Assembly: GCF_000013985.1 (NCBI RefSeq)
Contig: NC_008048.1
Location: forward strand, 1,364,001-1,428,000
Source of the DNA: Sphingopyxis alaskensis RB2256
GTDB taxonomy: Bacteria > Pseudomonadota > Alphaproteobacteria > Sphingomonadales > Sphingomonadaceae
Direction of reading: 5' to 3'
DNA: 64,000 bases
Both the position numbers and the translations under genes were made by a program. The notes beneath the pieces are model-generated. The model had not been told where the DNA came from. It worked only from the letters and a program-made list of their open reading frames with translations, and searched no databases. Numbering within the stretch: position 1 is the stretch's first letter; each line of letters begins with the position of its first letter. Of this stretch, positions 19,416 through 27,317 are shown piece after piece.

Positions 19416-20417
19416 ATGATGATAGCGCCTGTGGGGGGCGCGAAGCATCGGCTTCTTCCCTCTTGTTCATTCATCGCGCTGCTCGCCGCGCTTGCGCTGC
19501 CGATGCAGGCAAACGCCGCCGGAACGCGCGCCGGGTCGACGATCAGCAATACCGCGTCCGCCAGTTTCGATACCGGCGGTGGGCCGACGACGATCGACTC
19601 GAACCGCGTTGACCTGCTCGTCGACGAACTGCTCGACGTCACCGTCGATTCGGGCAATCCCGCCGACGTGCCGACCACGCCGGGCGCCACCGGACAGGTG
19701 CTGACCTTCTCGGTCACCAACAATGGCAATGGCGTTGAGGATTTCGCGCTGAGCACGGTCGCGAATGCGGGCGGCGACGATTACGACCCGGCAGTAACGC
19801 AGGTCTATCTCGACAATGGCGACGGTCTGTTCGATGCCGGAACCGACACGCTCTATATCGCGGGCGTCAACGATCCGACGCTCGATCCCGACGAGAGCAC
19901 CACGGTGTTCGTCGTGACGACGACGCCCGGCGCGGTCGTCGACGGCAATCGCGGCATCGTCAGCCTCGCCGCGGCGGCAAAGACGGGAACCGGCGCGCCC
20001 GGCGACAGTTTTGCCGGTCAGGGCGAAGGCGGCGGCGACGCCGTCGTCGGTTCGACCGGCGCCGATGGCGAAGATGCCGGCGCCTTCGTCGTTTCGGCCG
20101 CGACGGTCACGCTCGTCAAATCGGCCAGCATCACCAATCCGCTCGGCACCGCCGACCCGATCCCCGGGGCGACGATCACTTATACGATCGTCGCCACCGT
20201 TGCGGGCAGCGGTTCGGTGAACGGGCTCGCAATCACCGACAATATCCCCGCCGACACCAGCTATATCCCCGGCTCGATCACGCTCGGCGGTAGCGGACTG
20301 ACCGACGCGGCCGATGCTGATGCGGGCGATTTCAACGGCACGCGGATCAATGTCGCGCTCGGCACCGTCGCTGGCGGCCAGACGCGCACCGTCACCTTCC
20401 AGACCCTGATCGACTGA
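19416..20417 (+). CDS. Secreted DUF11-type repeat protein 1
   Basis: A 333-residue exported protein: signal peptide ending MQANA/A, then the motif STISNTASASFDTGGGPTTI followed by NRVDLLVDELLDV, an internal acidic beta-rich region (residues about 90-215) and a C-terminal DUF11-like domain (VTLVKSASITNP ... ATITYTIVATVAGSGSVN ... ITDNIPADTSYIPGSITLGG). DUF11 domains are immunoglobulin-like folds found in long cell-surface fibres and S-layer-like proteins. Very low Lys and high Asp/Thr/Gly content fits an extracellular protein. It opens a four-gene cluster. Confidence 0.8.
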   Translation: MMIAPVGGAKHRLLPSCSFIALLAALALPMQANAAGTRAGSTISNTASASFDTGGGPTTIDSNRVDLLVDELLDVTVDSGNPADVPTTPGATGQVLTFSVTNNGNGVEDFALSTVANAGGDDYDPAVTQVYLDNGDGLFDAGTDTLYIAGVNDPTLDPDESTTVFVVTTTPGAVVDGNRGIVSLAAAAKTGTGAPGDSFAGQGEGGGDAVVGSTGADGEDAGAFVVSAATVTLVKSASITNPLGTADPIPGATITYTIVATVAGSGSVNGLAITDNIPADTSYIPGSITLGGSGLTDAADADAGDFNGTRINVALGTVAGGQTRTVTFQTLID

Positions 20418-20428
20418 TGGAGATGCCC

Positions 20429-20893
20429 ATGCGCCCCGCCCTCCTGCTTATGCTCGCAGCCGCGCTTCCCGGTCCGGCCTTTGCCGCCAATCAGGTTGCG
20501 CTCGACAATCTTGTTTTCGTCGAGCGTGTATCCACCGACGCGGATGGCAAGCAGCACATCCTGCTCGAAGAACCGAAGGTCGTCATTCCCGGCGACCGGC
20601 TCGTCTTCGTGCTCAATTATCGTAATGCCGGCGCACAGCCCGCCGACAAGTTCGTGATTACCAATCCGATGCCCGCCGCGGTCCGTTTCGCCGATGCCGG
20701 CGACACGCAGCCTTTGGTTTCGGTCGATGGTGGCACACAGTGGGGACGGCTTGGCGAGCTTTCGGTCGCTATGCCCGACGGCACGCGCCGCGCCGCGCAA
20801 CCCGCCGACGTCACGCATATCCGCTGGGCCTTTCAAAAGCCGATTCCGGCGGGCGCCACGGGCAAGCTCATGTTTCGGGGAATCGTCAAATAG
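20429..20893 (+). CDS. Secreted DUF11-type small protein
   Basis: A 154-residue exported protein: signal MRPALLLMLAAALPGPAFA, then one beta-sandwich domain of the DUF11 kind (LDNLVFVERVSTDADGK, VIPGDRLVFVLNYRNAGAQP, FVITNPMPAAVRFADAGDTQ, and a closing WAFQKPIPAGATGKLMFRG). The start was set at ATG 20429 because GGAG precedes it by six nucleotides; ATG 20417 overlapping the upstream stop is the alternative. Its partner genes lie directly on both sides. Confidence 0.75.
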   Translation: MRPALLLMLAAALPGPAFAANQVALDNLVFVERVSTDADGKQHILLEEPKVVIPGDRLVFVLNYRNAGAQPADKFVITNPMPAAVRFADAGDTQPLVSVDGGTQWGRLGELSVAMPDGTRRAAQPADVTHIRWAFQKPIPAGATGKLMFRGIVK

Positions 20894-20915
20894 CGACTGC
20901 ATAATAACCGCTTAA

Positions 20916-20945
20916 CGATTGCCAGCGGTGGGGAATGGGCAATCG
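20916..20945 (+). repeat. Hairpin in the DUF11 cluster spacer
   Basis: CGATTGCC and GGCAATCG form an 8-bp perfect stem around a 14-nt loop in the gap before the third gene. There is no T-run. It could be a processing site or a weak transcription barrier; no firm call is possible. Confidence 0.4.
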
Positions 20946-20968
20946 AACCAAACCAAGGAGCTTCAGCT

Positions 20969-22033
20969 ATGACCAGCAAGCTGAACACCGTGGGTTTCAT
21001 CGGTCTGGCGGCGATATCGAGTCTCGCCGCCACGTCGGCACTTGCTGCCGGCACGACCGCAGGAACCACGATCACCAATACTGCCACTGTCGATTTTCAG
21101 GTCGGTGGCGTCGCCCAGGTGCAACAATCCGCGTCGGATAATTTCACCGTCGACCGCAAGATCAACCTGCTCGTCGAAGAAGTCGGCACCGTCACCACCA
21201 ATGTTGTTCCGGGCCAGACCAACGCCGTGACGACGTTTCAGCTCACCAACAGCTCGAACGAAGTGCTCGATTTCGCGCTCGTTGCCTCGCAGATCGCGGG
21301 CGGCACTGCCGCGCATGGCGGCACCGACAGCTTCGATGCCACCAATGTTCGTATCTATCGCGACAACATATCATCGGGAACGGTCGGCAGTTGGGACGCG
21401 GCCGACACGCTGATTTCGGGCTATATCGACGAACTCGTTGTCGATACCGCGATCCGGCTGTTCGTCGTCGCCGACATTCCGGCGGCGCTTGCCAACAATG
21501 CCGTCGCCGGGGTGACGCTTCGCGCCACCGCGCGCGAGGGCGGCACCGCGGGCAGCCAGGGCGCGGCGATCACCGAAACCACCGGCGCAAACACCGCGGG
21601 CAAGGACACCGTCTTTGCCGACACCGCGGGCGTCACGGGCGACGCCGGGCGCGACGGATCGCATAGCGACAATGACGATTATACGGTGCAGACGGCGACC
21701 CTGACGGTCACCAAGACCAGCCGCGTCATCTCTGACCCGTTCAACAATACGACCAATCCGAAACTGATTCCGGGCGCCGTTGTCGAATACTGCATCGCGG
21801 TGGCCAATTCGGGCAGCGCCGACGCGACCTCGGTCGCGATCAACGATCCCGTGCCGGGACAGCTGAGCTTCAGCGCCGGAACGATCCGGCTGGGCGGCAC
21901 CGTCACTGCGGGCACATGCAACGCCGACGGCGCCGTGGGCGGCAGCTATTCGGCGCCCAACGTGTCGGGGACGATCGCGACGATCGCGGCCGGGGCGACG
22001 CGCACCCTCGTTTTCCGCGCCACGGTCAACTGA
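20969..22033 (+). CDS. Secreted DUF11-type repeat protein 2
   Basis: A 354-residue exported protein that resembles the first protein of the cluster in layout. The signal ends SALAAG; the motif TTITNTATVDFQVGGVAQV is followed by DRKINLLVEEVGTV, a middle beta-rich region, and a C-terminal DUF11-like domain (LTVTKTSRVISDPF ... PGAVVEYCIAVANSGSADATS ... VPGQLSFSAGTIRLGG). AAGGAG lies 10 nt before the ATG, so it has a strong ribosome site. Two Cys (EYCIAV, GTCNAD) may form a disulfide. Confidence 0.8.
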   Translation: MTSKLNTVGFIGLAAISSLAATSALAAGTTAGTTITNTATVDFQVGGVAQVQQSASDNFTVDRKINLLVEEVGTVTTNVVPGQTNAVTTFQLTNSSNEVLDFALVASQIAGGTAAHGGTDSFDATNVRIYRDNISSGTVGSWDAADTLISGYIDELVVDTAIRLFVVADIPAALANNAVAGVTLRATAREGGTAGSQGAAITETTGANTAGKDTVFADTAGVTGDAGRDGSHSDNDDYTVQTATLTVTKTSRVISDPFNNTTNPKLIPGAVVEYCIAVANSGSADATSVAINDPVPGQLSFSAGTIRLGGTVTAGTCNADGAVGGSYSAPNVSGTIATIAAGATRTLVFRATVN

Positions 22034-22050
22034 CCGCGTAACGGACGGAC

Positions 22051-22084
22051 GCGGCGGCGCCCCGGCTCGACCGGGCGCCGCCGC
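22051..22084 (+). repeat. Strong hairpin before the barrel gene
   Basis: GCGGCGGCGCCCC and GGGCGCCGCCGC form a stem of about 12-14 bp with one bulge around a short loop, 17 nt before the ATG of the 1702-residue gene. It ends with CTTCCTTC rather than a clear T-run. It may lower expression of the large outer-membrane gene relative to the secreted proteins upstream. Confidence 0.55.
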
Positions 22085-22100
22085 TTCCTTCGGGGCTGGC

Positions 22101-25100
22101 ATGGCGATCCGCGATACATATTTCGGCCTTTTGAGCGCGCTCGCGGCGGTCGTCCTGATGCCCGCGACACCGGCGGCGCGCGCGCAGGTGATCAGCAACA
22201 CCGCATCCGCCGAATGGACGCACGACGGCCAACGCGGCGCGGCGCTGTCGAACCGCGTCGATGTGACCGTCGTCCCGCGACCATCCGAACCCCCGCGCAT
22301 CGCAACCTATCGCCTGACGAATGGCGGCGGCGACCGCTCGGTGCCGCTCGCGCCGACGCAATGCGTCCGCGCGGGGAACGGGACTGTCGGAGCGCTCAGT
22401 ATCGCGACCGCAGCAACGATCCCGCTTTCCGGGGTTTATGCCGGAATCTCCACCGCCCCGGCCTCGCTTCAGCGCAGCGACAGCTTTCGGGCAGGTGAAA
22501 TGCTCGTCGTCGGCGTGACGCTCGCCGCCGCCAACGACGACCCGCAGGTCCGCGATACCCTGCCCGTCGTGATCGAGCTGGAGAATGGCGACCGCGAATC
22601 GATCATCCTCACCGAAACCACCGCGAACAGCGGCGAGTTCGTCGGTTTCATCAACACGATCGGCGTGCCGCCCGCCGTGACGCAGGGCGATTGCCGCCTG
22701 TCGGTCGATCCCGGCGCGGCGCTGACGCTGCGCGTGTCCGATCTGGGAGACGCCCGCCTCGTCGCACTCGCCACGATCGACTTCCTCGTCGACCCCTTCG
22801 GCATCGTGTTCGACAGCGGCGACGGCGCTCCCGTGCCGGGGAGCCGCGTGACGATCGTCGACGCCGCAACGGGCCAGCCGGCCGACGTGTTCGGCGACGA
22901 CGGCGTCTCGACTTATCCGTCCAGCGTCATCACCGGCCAGCGCGTCACCGACTCGGGCGGGACCGTCTATGACTATCCGGCGGGCGACTATCGCTTTCCC
23001 TTCGTCGCGCCCGGCAGCTACCGCCTCATCGTCGAGCCCCCTGCGCCCTTTGCCGCGCCGTCGGCCGCCAGCCCCGCCGACCTTGCCGCCTTTCGCCGTC
23101 CCGACGACGGCCAGCCCTTTGCGATCAGCGACGCAAGCTATGGCCGCGCCTTCACGCTGAACAGCCCCGCCCCGGTGCGCGTCGACATTCCCGTCGACCA
23201 GCCCGGCCTGCCGCTGGTCCTGCGCAAGACGACCTCAACGCAGGTCGCGGTGCCGGGCGATGTCGTGCAGTATCGGATCGAGGTGGCCAATCGCGATTCG
23301 CGGCGGACCACCGGCGCGGTGACGGTGCGCGACGTCCTGCCCGCCGGAATGCGCCTGCGCGCCGACACGGTGCGTGTCGACGGCGTTCGCGTCGATGCCG
23401 CGGTCGAAGCTGACGGCCGCGCCTTCACCGTCACCCTGCCCGGCATTGCCGCCGCGCAGTCGGCGCGGCTAACCTATCTCGCCGAAGTCGTCGTCTCGGC
23501 GCAGCCGGGCAGCGCGCTCAACCGCGCGAGCGCGACCGACAATCGCGGAACGACAAGCAACGTCGCCGAAGCGACGATCGCGATCAAGCGCGACCAGCTC
23601 GGCGACCGCATGACGATCATCGGCCGCATCACCGACGGCGGCTGCGCCGTCGATCCGGGCAAGGCCGATGGCATCATGGGCGTGCGCGTGATGCTGCAGG
23701 ACGGCAGCTACACCGTCACCGACGAGGACGGCCGCTATCATTTCGAAGGCGTGCTTCCCGGCCTGCACGTCGTGCAGATCGATCCCTCGACGCTGCCGCT
23801 CGACCGCGCGGTCGTCGATTGTGCGCGGAGCACGCAAAGCGCCGGCAGCGCGATCTCGCGTTTCGTCGAGGGTCGCGGCGGCGCACTGAAACGCGCCGAC
23901 TTCCGCGCCGCCGCCAGCGCCCCGCGCGCCGCGCCCGCCACGGCGGCGCGTCCGGCAGCGACGCCGCTTTCCGATCCCGAAGCCGCTGGCGCCCATCGCG
24001 ACTGGCTCACCGGGCAGGAACCCGGCATCGGCTGGCTCTTCCCCGCTACCGACCATAATCCGCGCGCCAGGGCGATTCGCGCTGCGATCAAGCACGCGCC
24101 GGGACAGATCGTCACGCTGCGCGTCAACGGCCAGATCGCCGACCCGCTGACCTTTGAAGGCGTCAGCAAATCAGCCGACGGCGCCGTGGCGGTCAGCCTG
24201 TGGCGCGGGCTCGAAATCCGCGAGGGCGACAACCGCCTGGTCGCCGAAGTGAAGGACGCAAACGGCATAACCGTCGAAACGCTCGAACGCACCGTCCATT
24301 ATTCGATCACCCCGATGCGCGCCGCGCTGGTCCGGGAAAAATCGGTGCTCGTCGCCGACGGCGTCACGCGCCCGGTGATCGCGGTGCGCCTGACCGACCG
24401 CGACGGCAAGCCGATCCGTGCCGGACTGACCGGCGATTTCAGCGTCCCCGCCCCCTATTATCCGGCGGTCGAAGCCGACGCGCAGCAGGCGCGGCAGCTG
24501 TCCGGCCTCGAACGCGCACCGCCAGTGTGGAAGGTCGATGGCGACGACGGCATCGCCTATATCGAGCTGGAGCCGACCACCGCCTCGGGTACGCTCGCGA
24601 TCGACTTTCTGTTCCGCGACGATCGGGTCACGCACAAGCAGGTGATCGAAACCTGGCTCGATCCCGGCGACCGTCCGTGGACCGTCGTCGGCTTCGCCGC
24701 GGGCACGCTGGGATACAACACGCTCGATGACCGGATGGAGCCGGTCGCCGAAACGCTCGACGACCTCAATGCCGACGCGCGCCTAGCACTCTACGCCAAG
24801 GGCCGCGTGCGCGGCAAATGGCTGATGACGCTGGCCTATGACAGCGACAAGGAAGCGGACGATGCGCGCTTCGGCGGCGTGATCGACCCGCGCGCCTATT
24901 ACACCATTTACGCCGACCGCAACGAGACGCGCTACGACGCGGCGTCGGTGCGCAAGCTTTATCTCCGCCTCGAACGCCCGCAATTTTATGCGATGTTCGG
25001 TGATATCGAAACGGGGATTTCGGAACCCGAGCTTGCCCGTTACCAGCGCGCGCTGAACGGCGGCAAGGCCGAATACCGCGGCCGAAATATCGCCGCGACC

Positions 25101-27209
25101 GCCTTTGTCGCCGACACCCCCTATCGCTTTCGCCGCGACGAGATTCAGGGCAATGGCCTGACCGGCCCCTATCAGCTCGGCGCGCGCGACATATTGCCCA
25201 ACAGCGAGCGGATCGTCATCGAAACGCGCGACCGCCTGCACAGCGAACGCATCGTCGAGAGCGTCTCCCTCTCGCGCCATGTCGATTACGACATCGACTA
25301 TCAGTCGGGCACGATCCGCTTCCGCGCGCCGGTGCTCAGCCGTTCGTCCGCCCTCGACCCGCAATTCATCGTCGCCGAATATGAAGTCGATGGCGTCGGC
25401 CAACGCGTGCTCAACGCCGGCGGCCGCGTCAGCTATCGCTCGACCGACGAAAAGCTGCGCGTCGGCGCGACCGTCATCCACGACGAGGATGGCAACGCAA
25501 AGACGGACATCGGCGGCATCGACGCCCGTTATCGCCCCAATATCGACACCGAAGTGCGCGCCGAACTGGCGGTCAGCGATGCGAAGGCCATGAACGGCAG
25601 CGCTGCCGCCGCTGGAACGGCAAAGGCATGGCTGATCGAGGCCGAACATCATGGCAGCACCGCCGATTTTCTGGCCTATATCCGCGAGCGCGAAGCCGGT
25701 TTCGGCGCCGGGCAGCTCAATCGCGGCGAGGATGGCACGCGCAAGTTCGGCTTTGACGCGCGGCTGCGCGCGACGCGCACATTGGCACTGACGGGCAGCG
25801 CGTGGCAGGAAGATTATCCGGGCACCGACGCGCGCCGCCGCGCCGCGCGCGCGCTGGTCGAATATGACAATGGCAGCAGCGTCGCCCGCGCCGGGCTGAC
25901 GTACGCCGACGATCGCCTGTCCGACGGCTCGCGCAATCGTTCGACCATCGTCCAGCTCGGCGCAACGCAGCGCCTGTTCGCCAAGCGCCTCGAACTCGAC
26001 GCGCAGACCGAATTTGCGCTGGGCGGCAAGGACGCCAGCGTCGATTTCCCGGCGCGGCACCGGCTCGGCGCACGCTTCGGCATCAGCCGCGACGTCAATC
26101 TCGTCGGCAGCTATGAAATCGCCGATGGCGATACGGTCCGCGCGCGCACCGCGCGGCTCGGCTTCGACCTGACGCCGTGGGTCGGCGCGCGCCTGCTCGC
26201 GACCGCGAACCGGCAGGACATCGGCGAATATGGCCCGCGCAGCTTCGCCGCTTATGGGCTGTCGCAGTCGCTGAGGCTCGGCGAACATCTGTCGGTCGAT
26301 GTTTCGGTCGACGGCAATCGCACGATCGGCGGCATCAGCGCGCGCGACGTACTGAACGCTCAACAACCGGTCGCGTCGGGCGGCTTCCTCGGCGGCAATG
26401 GCACACTGACCGAGGATTTCCTGGCGATCAGCACCGGCGCAACATACCGCGCCGACCGGTGGACGCTCACCGGCCGCGCCGAATATCGCGACGGCGAACT
26501 CGCCAATCGTTACGGCCTGACGCTCGGCGGGCTGCGCCAGCTTGGCGAAGGCCGCGCCCTGGGCGCGCTGTTCACCTATGCACAGGCGAGCGGCAGCGGC
26601 ACGGTGCCGACGACCGAAGTGATCCAGTTCGAAATGAGCTGGGCGCACCGCCCCGCCGATTCGCGGATTTCGTGGCTGGGCAAGGGCGAGTTCCGGTCGG
26701 ACAGGGTGCGCGACGCCGTTGCCGGACAGGCCGGGCCGATCGGCGGCGCGCTGACGATCGACGGCGATGCGACGAGCCGCCGCCTGCTGGGCAGCCTGTC
26801 GGTAAACTGGACGCCGCTTGGTGAGCGCGGCGAAGGCGGCATGTGGTACGAGCGTGCCGAGTTCGGCGTCTTCTGGGGCACGCGCTATAATTTCGACCGC
26901 TTCGGCGCCGATGATGTGAAGGGCTGGTCGAACCTGATCGGCGCCGACGTCCGCGTGGCCCTCGGCGAGCATGTCGATGTGGGCGCGTCGGGCACCATCC
27001 GCGTCGGCACCGATGCCGATACCGTCAGCTGGGCAGGCGGGCCGACACTGACGCTGGCGCCGATGAAGAATGCGAACATCACCTTGGGCTATAATTTCGC
27101 CGGCTTCCACGACCGCGATTTCGAGGATGCGCGCTTTTCGCGATCGGGCGCCTATGTCACCTTCAAGCTGAAGTTCGATCAGACGAGCTTTGCGGGGTTG
27201 GGGCTGTAG
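22101..27209 (+). CDS. Giant DUF11/Cna-B outer-membrane protein with predicted C-terminal barrel
   Basis: A 1702-residue exported protein closing the cluster. After the signal (ending AARAQ) it has the same VISNTASAEW ... SNRVDVTVV opening as its neighbours. A DUF11 domain lies at about 369-500 (LVLRKTTSTQVAVPGDVVQY ... ATDNRGTTSNVAEATI) and a Cna-B/SdrD-like domain at about 503-570 (GVRVMLQDGSYTVTDEDGRY). A low-complexity Ala linker and an Ig-like part follow. From about residue 895 to the end, alternating aromatic and charged strands typical of a beta barrel predominate (KWLMTLAYDSDKE, AYYTIYADRNETRYDA, YDIDYQSGTIRFRAP). It ends FKLKFDQTSFAGLGL, so the last residue is not the usual Phe or Trp. 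Function is unknown; anchoring or exporting the DUF11 proteins is my inference. Confidence 0.8.
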   Translation: MAIRDTYFGLLSALAAVVLMPATPAARAQVISNTASAEWTHDGQRGAALSNRVDVTVVPRPSEPPRIATYRLTNGGGDRSVPLAPTQCVRAGNGTVGALSIATAATIPLSGVYAGISTAPASLQRSDSFRAGEMLVVGVTLAAANDDPQVRDTLPVVIELENGDRESIILTETTANSGEFVGFINTIGVPPAVTQGDCRLSVDPGAALTLRVSDLGDARLVALATIDFLVDPFGIVFDSGDGAPVPGSRVTIVDAATGQPADVFGDDGVSTYPSSVITGQRVTDSGGTVYDYPAGDYRFPFVAPGSYRLIVEPPAPFAAPSAASPADLAAFRRPDDGQPFAISDASYGRAFTLNSPAPVRVDIPVDQPGLPLVLRKTTSTQVAVPGDVVQYRIEVANRDSRRTTGAVTVRDVLPAGMRLRADTVRVDGVRVDAAVEADGRAFTVTLPGIAAAQSARLTYLAEVVVSAQPGSALNRASATDNRGTTSNVAEATIAIKRDQLGDRMTIIGRITDGGCAVDPGKADGIMGVRVMLQDGSYTVTDEDGRYHFEGVLPGLHVVQIDPSTLPLDRAVVDCARSTQSAGSAISRFVEGRGGALKRADFRAAASAPRAAPATAARPAATPLSDPEAAGAHRDWLTGQEPGIGWLFPATDHNPRARAIRAAIKHAPGQIVTLRVNGQIADPLTFEGVSKSADGAVAVSLWRGLEIREGDNRLVAEVKDANGITVETLERTVHYSITPMRAALVREKSVLVADGVTRPVIAVRLTDRDGKPIRAGLTGDFSVPAPYYPAVEADAQQARQLSGLERAPPVWKVDGDDGIAYIELEPTTASGTLAIDFLFRDDRVTHKQVIETWLDPGDRPWTVVGFAAGTLGYNTLDDRMEPVAETLDDLNADARLALYAKGRVRGKWLMTLAYDSDKEADDARFGGVIDPRAYYTIYADRNETRYDAASVRKLYLRLERPQFYAMFGDIETGISEPELARYQRALNGGKAEYRGRNIAATAFVADTPYRFRRDEIQGNGLTGPYQLGARDILPNSERIVIETRDRLHSERIVESVSLSRHVDYDIDYQSGTIRFRAPVLSRSSALDPQFIVAEYEVDGVGQRVLNAGGRVSYRSTDEKLRVGATVIHDEDGNAKTDIGGIDARYRPNIDTEVRAELAVSDAKAMNGSAAAAGTAKAWLIEAEHHGSTADFLAYIREREAGFGAGQLNRGEDGTRKFGFDARLRATRTLALTGSAWQEDYPGTDARRRAARALVEYDNGSSVARAGLTYADDRLSDGSRNRSTIVQLGATQRLFAKRLELDAQTEFALGGKDASVDFPARHRLGARFGISRDVNLVGSYEIADGDTVRARTARLGFDLTPWVGARLLATANRQDIGEYGPRSFAAYGLSQSLRLGEHLSVDVSVDGNRTIGGISARDVLNAQQPVASGGFLGGNGTLTEDFLAISTGATYRADRWTLTGRAEYRDGELANRYGLTLGGLRQLGEGRALGALFTYAQASGSGTVPTTEVIQFEMSWAHRPADSRISWLGKGEFRSDRVRDAVAGQAGPIGGALTIDGDATSRRLLGSLSVNWTPLGERGEGGMWYERAEFGVFWGTRYNFDRFGADDVKGWSNLIGADVRVALGEHVDVGASGTIRVGTDADTVSWAGGPTLTLAPMKNANITLGYNFAGFHDRDFEDARFSRSGAYVTFKLKFDQTSFAGLGL

Positions 27210-27216
27210 CCCGCCC

Positions 27217-27310
27217 CGTCATTGCGAGCGAAGCGAAGCAATCTCCAGCTAACGACCCATAAGTCCACCCGCTGGAGATTGCTTCGTCACTTCGCTCCTC
27301 GCAATGACGA
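27217..27310. repeat. Inverted repeat between two convergent genes
   Basis: CGTCATTGCGAGCGAAGCGA at the left is inverted at the right (CACTTCGCTCCTCGCAATGACG), and inner arms AGCAATCTCCAGC and GCTGGAGATTGCT also pair. The element would make a long cruciform and could stop transcription from both sides. A half copy lies at 54601-54632. Confidence 0.85.
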
Positions 27311-27317
27311 GGGAAGC

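Noticed and set aside
24783..27110. A 775-codon open frame antisense to the barrel gene
   Set aside because: It mirrors the strong codon bias of the sense gene, shows no domain or start context, and the sense frame has clear signal peptide and domain structure.
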